The notes under the pieces were generated by a model that did not search any database, was not told the origin of the DNA, and saw only the letters and a list, made by a program, of their open reading frames with translations. The position numbers and the translations under genes were made by a program. Of a stretch of DNA of 64,000 bases, positions 60,516 to 64,000 are shown piece after piece; position 1 is the first letter of the stretch, and every line of letters starts with the position of its first letter. Origin of the DNA: JAHEKO01 sp965212505 (GTDB lineage: Bacteria > Acidobacteriota > Thermoanaerobaculia > Multivoradales > JAHEKO01); NCBI GenBank assembly GCA_965212505.1, contig OZ243123.1:4526001-4590000 (forward strand), given 5' to 3'.

Positions 60516-60545
60516 CAGGCGCTCCATGGTAACTTTCGCCCGGCC

Positions 60546-61142
60546 ATGAGCGAGAACGAGAGCGGTACCCCGTCGACCGAGTCGACCGAGCCCACAGAAG
60601 CCGCGGCCCCACCCGCGCCCCCACCGAAGCCGAAGCCTCCGGCGCGCGTCCTGCCGTCTCAGGAGGAGATCGCCGGCTGGGTGGCCGGTGAGGATCTGCC
60701 GAGCCTCGAGCTTCTCTTCAATCTGCTCAACACCAAGCTCTTCGATGCGAAGGTGATGCAGATTAAGAAGGAAGAGCTCCTGCCGCAGCACTGGCAGGTG
60801 ATCAGCAAGCTCGAGGCGCCGCCCGACGAGGAGTTCGACGGGCTCGGCGTGGTGAAGCGACTGCTCGACGCGGCTCCGAACACCGAGGTCGGTGAGGAGC
60901 GAGTCGCAGCGGTGAAGGTCGCCTGGCAGGAGTTGCGCGGCAAGCACCCGTCGCTCTGGAACGCTTCCGACGTCTTCGGTGCCATGCGCCGGATCATCGA
61001 CAAGAAGCTTGACGTCGGCTTCCACACCCTGCTGTCGGCCGTCCGCGACATCTGGCGGAGCAGCGACCTGCCTCAGGGGCGGGAGCAGCTCGAAGTGCTC
61101 TGGGCCTGTCTCGCGTTCATCCGCGAGAAGACCCGCAAGTAA
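60546..61142 (+). CDS. Conserved-type hypothetical protein with Pro/Ala-rich N-terminus
   Basis: 198 residues. The first about 40 residues are Pro, Ala, Ser and Thr-rich with APPAPPPKPKPPARV, probably disordered. The rest is helical and charged (EEIAGWVAGEDLPSLELLFNLLNTKLFDAKVMQIKKEELLP, VAWQELRGKHPSLWNASDVFGAMRRIIDKKLD), soluble and presumably cytoplasmic. I recognise no family. It is not obviously in an operon: about 90 bases follow the tRNA, and the cyclophilin gene is convergent. Confidence 0.65.
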   Translation: MSENESGTPSTESTEPTEAAAPPAPPPKPKPPARVLPSQEEIAGWVAGEDLPSLELLFNLLNTKLFDAKVMQIKKEELLPQHWQVISKLEAPPDEEFDGLGVVKRLLDAAPNTEVGEERVAAVKVAWQELRGKHPSLWNASDVFGAMRRIIDKKLDVGFHTLLSAVRDIWRSSDLPQGREQLEVLWACLAFIREKTRK

Positions 61143-61154
61143 CCTCCGCTCAGA

Positions 61155-61745
61155 TTAGCTGCCGTCGCCGGTCGCGGCCGGCTCGAGCACGCGAGCGCGG
61201 ATGATCGAGATCGTCTCGAGCGGCTGCGCCTCGGAGAGGCGACTGCGCCGCACCGACACCTCGGCCATCTTGTCGACCACGTCCATCCCCTCGACCACGC
61301 GCCCGAAGACACAGTAGCCCCAGCCGCGAGGCGTCGGGGCGGTGTGGTCCAGGAATGAGTTGTCGGCGTGGTTGATGAAGAACTGCACCGAGGCGCTATG
61401 GGGTGACGCCTTGCGTGCCATCGCGACCGTGCCGCGACGATTCTTGAGTCCGTTGTCGGCCTCGTTGGTGAGCTGTTTGTCGGTCTCCTTGAGCTCGCCG
61501 GCCTCGGAGAAGCCACCGCCCTGGACCATGAAGCCCTTGATCACCCGATGGAAGATGGTGCCGCTATAGAAGCCCGACTCGACGGTCGCGAGAAAGCTGC
61601 GCACGGTGGTCGGCGCCTTCTCTCGGTCCAACTCGAGAACGACGGTTCCCATGGTGGTCTCGAGCGCGACACGTGGGCTCTCGGCGCTTGCCAGAGGGGT
61701 GATGAACAGCCCGACGAGCAGGCCAATGAGAATCTGTCTCTTCAT
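61155..61745 (-). CDS. Periplasmic peptidyl-prolyl isomerase (cyclophilin type)
   Basis: 196 residues. The start at 61745 is chosen because GAGGAG lies upstream and a Sec signal (MKRQILIGLLVGLFITPLASA) follows. Cyclophilin motifs are visible: APTTVRSFLATVESGFYSGTIFHRVIKGFMVQGGG, SVQFFINHADNSFLDH, and GYCVFGRVVEGMDVVDKMAEV. The active-site Arg (FHRV) and Phe/Gln residues are present. It catalyses cis-trans proline isomerisation in the periplasm. Its start overlaps the DUF971 stop by 4 bases. Confidence 0.95.
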   Translation of the reverse strand: MKRQILIGLLVGLFITPLASAESPRVALETTMGTVVLELDREKAPTTVRSFLATVESGFYSGTIFHRVIKGFMVQGGGFSEAGELKETDKQLTNEADNGLKNRRGTVAMARKASPHSASVQFFINHADNSFLDHTAPTPRGWGYCVFGRVVEGMDVVDKMAEVSVRRSRLSEAQPLETISIIRARVLEPAATGDGS

Positions 61746-62098
61746 GTCTCTCCTCGATCTTCCGAATTCGATTCCAGACCCTTCCGGGCCTCGACACAGT
61801 CCTTGCAAGGACAGATCCGCCTCAGGAAATCGAAGCGGTAGATGCCGGTGGCGTGGGCGTCGGACCACTGGAATGCCACCGCGTAGTTCCCGACCGGCTC
61901 GATCGCCAACGGGGTCACCGAGACCGCCGGTCGCTTGAACTCGACGGTCATCGTGTGATGTCCCTGGCAGCCCGCACACGGGCAGTAGCCGCGCAGGTAG
62001 TCGTAGTCGTACTCAGCCTGATGGCCGTCGCTCCACAGAATGCGGAGTCTTCCTGTCTCCGGCAGGCGCCGAAGCTCGGTGGGTATCGGGTTTTCCAT
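61742..62098 (-). CDS. DUF971 family protein
   Basis: 118 residues. RLRILWSDGHQAEYDYDYLRGYCPCAGCQGH and AIEPVGNYAVAFQWSDAHATGIYRFDFLRRICPCKDC match DUF971 (gamma-butyrobetaine hydroxylase N-terminal-like). The two CxxC-type clusters probably bind zinc. DUF971 occurs as a domain of oxygenases and with Fe-S or Mrp-type proteins; its function alone is unknown. It is translationally coupled to the cyclophilin gene and lies 6 bases from the end of the GGDEF gene. Confidence 0.85.
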   Translation of the reverse strand: MENPIPTELRRLPETGRLRILWSDGHQAEYDYDYLRGYCPCAGCQGHHTMTVEFKRPAVSVTPLAIEPVGNYAVAFQWSDAHATGIYRFDFLRRICPCKDCVEARKGLESNSEDRGET

Positions 62099-62103
62099 GA
62101 TCG

Positions 62104-64000
62104 TCAGGCGGTCGCGCTGCTACGCAGCTCGACGCGGTTCCGGCCACCGCTCTTCGCTCGGTAGAGGGCCGCATCGGCGGCAGCGATCAGATCGTTCAGC
62201 TCGGGAGCTCCTCCGACGCCCGGACGCTGATCCATGGCGACCACGCCGATGGAGATGGTAACCCGGATCTCGTCACCGTTGTCGGCCAAAGTGACGACGT
62301 CCTCCACCTGCGCGCGGAGTTTCTCCGCCACGACGTGCACCCCGTCGGTGTCGGTCTCCGGAAGCACGACCAGGAACTCCTCGCCGCCGTAGCGACCGAT
62401 CTGATCGGTCAGCCGCAAGGCACCGCGGATCGCCTCGGCAACTCGTCTCAAAGTGAGATCGCCCTTCAGGTGGCCGTAGCGGTCGTTGACCTCTTTGAAG
62501 CGGTCGATGTCGATCATCGCCAGCGCGAGTGGGCGACCGAAACGGTGCGAGCGATCGAGCTCACGGCTCAGCGCCTCGAGAACCGCCCCACGGCGGAGGA
62601 GGCCCGTCAGACTGTCACGGGTGGCCGACTCGTAGAGCTGCGAGTACTCGAAAGCGGTTGCCACGTGGTGTGACAGCAGGCTGAGAAGCTCCATCTCCTC
62701 GGCCGGGAACGGCCGCCCGCCGAGCTTGCGACCCAGCACCAAGACACCGATGAGCTGATCGCGCCGCAGAAGCGGTACGAGGATCTCCGCACCGTAGGGC
62801 TTTAGCTGATCGGAGATGGTGATGCTCTTGGTGCTCAAGTGGTCGAGCGTCATCGGGCGGCCGGAGCGTTGGAGTGCCCTCACCGCCGGTTCCAGGCTGG
62901 AGAGCACCAGCCCCTGAACACCTCGGTTCGACGCCCCCGAGGAGGCGAGCGGCGACAGCGTCCCGGACTCTCCTCCCAGGAGTACGGCCGCCGATTCCAG
63001 TCCGAGCAGGTCGCAGAGTTCCTTCACGAGCTCACGCCCCATCGCCGAGACGCTGCCACGAGCCGGTAGGTCCCCCGCGAGCCCGATCAGCTGTTCACGG
63101 AGCGCCGTACGCTCGGGGAAGAACTGCCGATCGATCAGCGCCTGGGTCGCGCTCTGAAGCGGCGCGAACAGGAGCCCCATCAGAAGGGTCGCGAAACCCA
63201 CCAGCCAGACCGACGCTTCTCCTCCCGGCAGGAAGCTCGAGAGGAAGGCACCGCCGGCACCGATCGAGGTGTAGAAGATCAAAACCAAGACACCGGTCAG
63301 GGCGGTGTAGAGCAGCCCTCGCTTGACCACGAACTCGAGATCGAAGAGCTGGTACCGGAAGATGGCGAGCAGCACCGCGACCGGGTACGCCAGGAGCGCG
63401 AGCGGCTCGACGACTCCGATCCACTCGGGATAGCTACGGCCCAGGTAGTCCGTCGCCACGATCCCGAGAGTGTGCAGGGACCAAGGCAAACCAGCCATCA
63501 GAACAAAGAGCGTCTGCTGGCGACAGAGCGCGTCGTCGCACCGTTTCGCCGCGGTCGCGAGCAGGGCGACCACCGCGATCGCCCAGAGCACAGCGCCGAC
63601 ATCCCAGAAGAGCGTCTGCGCAAAGTCCATGCTCCAGGGCAGCCCCTGCCACCCGAGGGTATCGAAGGCGAGCGACAGAGCCATGACCACGCCGAGCGAT
63701 CCGCCGGCGACGTAGAACGAAGGCACCAGCCACGCACGGTGGGGCCCGAAGCGACCACGATCGGGGATCGACGCAGCTAGATGCAGCTCCAGGCCGATCT
63801 GTAGACCGATCAGAATCGTCAGGAACGGCAGCGCCAGAACTCCGTACAAGGGCACGCCCACGAGGTCGAGAGGCATGGCGAGCTCGAGAGCGACCGCCAG
63901 CGAGAAAAGCATCAGTAGTCGAGCCCGCAGGTCGCCCGGAAGCTGGACCAAGGCGACGCCGCCCAGGACCAGGTAGCCCAGACAGGCGAGCCACTCGACG
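62104..64000 (-). CDS. Membrane-bound GAF-GGDEF diguanylate cyclase (5' end beyond window)
   Basis: The frame is open through base 64000, so the start lies outside; at least 632 residues are present. About eight or more TM segments (LPFLTILIGLQIGLELHLA, LFWDVGAVLWAIAVVALLATAA, LLYTALTGVLVLIFYTSIGAGG) are followed by a GAF-like domain (SMGRELVKELCDLLGLESAAVLLGG). The C-terminal GGDEF domain has an intact active site GRYGGEEFLVVLP and an I-site RLTD five residues before it. It makes c-di-GMP from two GTP and is likely product-inhibited. The upstream residues in frame are also hydrophobic. The DUF971-cyclophilin genes follow on the same strand. Confidence 0.88.
   Translation of the reverse strand, partial: VEWLACLGYLVLGGVALVQLPGDLRARLLMLFSLAVALELAMPLDLVGVPLYGVLALPFLTILIGLQIGLELHLAASIPDRGRFGPHRAWLVPSFYVAGGSLGVVMALSLAFDTLGWQGLPWSMDFAQTLFWDVGAVLWAIAVVALLATAAKRCDDALCRQQTLFVLMAGLPWSLHTLGIVATDYLGRSYPEWIGVVEPLALLAYPVAVLLAIFRYQLFDLEFVVKRGLLYTALTGVLVLIFYTSIGAGGAFLSSFLPGGEASVWLVGFATLLMGLLFAPLQSATQALIDRQFFPERTALREQLIGLAGDLPARGSVSAMGRELVKELCDLLGLESAAVLLGGESGTLSPLASSGASNRGVQGLVLSSLEPAVRALQRSGRPMTLDHLSTKSITISDQLKPYGAEILVPLLRRDQLIGVLVLGRKLGGRPFPAEEMELLSLLSHHVATAFEYSQLYESATRDSLTGLLRRGAVLEALSRELDRSHRFGRPLALAMIDIDRFKEVNDRYGHLKGDLTLRRVAEAIRGALRLTDQIGRYGGEEFLVVLPETDTDGVHVVAEKLRAQVEDVVTLADNGDEIRVTISIGVVAMDQRPGVGGAPELNDLIAAADAALYRAKSGGRNRVELRSSATA

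Noticed and set aside
1..64000. CRISPR array, IS element or prophage
   Set aside because: No regularly spaced direct repeats, transposase, integrase or phage structural genes were seen in the window.

Overview
The window is GC-rich (roughly two-thirds G+C by eye) bacterial chromosome, densely packed with genes, many of them overlapping by 4 bases (ATGA or GTGA). There is no rRNA, phage, IS transposase or CRISPR array. The gene set is rich in secreted metallopeptidases (three M28, one M20, one M1, one DUF885 and one CPBP), WD40/TolB-like, PQQ-like, FG-GAP/ASPIC and beta-helix secreted proteins, a CadC-type HTH-TPR regulator and a 1600-residue NAD-glutamate dehydrogenase. This combination suggests a protein-degrading heterotroph, most likely an Acidobacteriota member of the Thermoanaerobaculia type. 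That placement is an inference from gene content; no marker here proves it.

Layout. 1-8.8 kb: an amidohydrolase cut by the window edge, a CPBP protease, a DUF885 hydrolase, a dienelactone hydrolase with a CusF-like lipoprotein, a nucleotidyltransferase with a PQQ-propeller protein, and a SatD regulator next to a small membrane protein, both preceded by the same 17-base box. 8.8-15.8 kb: moaB, a 550-base intergenic region holding structured repeats, then a coupled operon of an M28 peptidase and two endonuclease/exonuclease/phosphatase (EEP) proteins, and mscL. 16-29 kb: secreted proteins (CRTAC1-like, TolB-like, beta-helix, two tandem paralogues, M28, choice-of-anchor B) and a CadC-like regulator. 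29-38.5 kb: NAD-glutamate dehydrogenase, an unknown exported protein, an M20 peptidase, a second structured repeat and an EamA transporter. 38.5-45.6 kb: a six-gene minus-strand operon (DUF2237, ankyrin-PQQ, TolB-like, M28-PDZ, NUDIX, esterase). 45.7-54 kb: a ZIP transporter, a peptide-binding lipoprotein, a five-gene operon ending in an ABC exporter, and a 51-residue membrane protein coupled to an M1 aminopeptidase. 54-64 kb: a beta-helix protein, tsaD, the glycolytic operon gap-pgk-tpiA-secG, tRNA-Leu(GAG), a cyclophilin with a DUF971 protein, and a membrane GGDEF protein cut by the window edge.

How they work together. The extracellular peptidases, the peptide-binding lipoprotein and NAD-glutamate dehydrogenase fit growth on peptides and amino acids. 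The gap-pgk-tpiA operon supplies central carbon flux.

The most unusual signal is a family of about 170-180-base elements: two full copies (9713-9881 and 37075-37253) and one half copy (about 9406-9505). Each full copy is a long 33-37-bp outer stem enclosing two short hairpins. Both inner stems keep pairing through compensatory or wobble changes between copies, as expected of a structured RNA or a hairpin-type repeat. I do not recognise this family.
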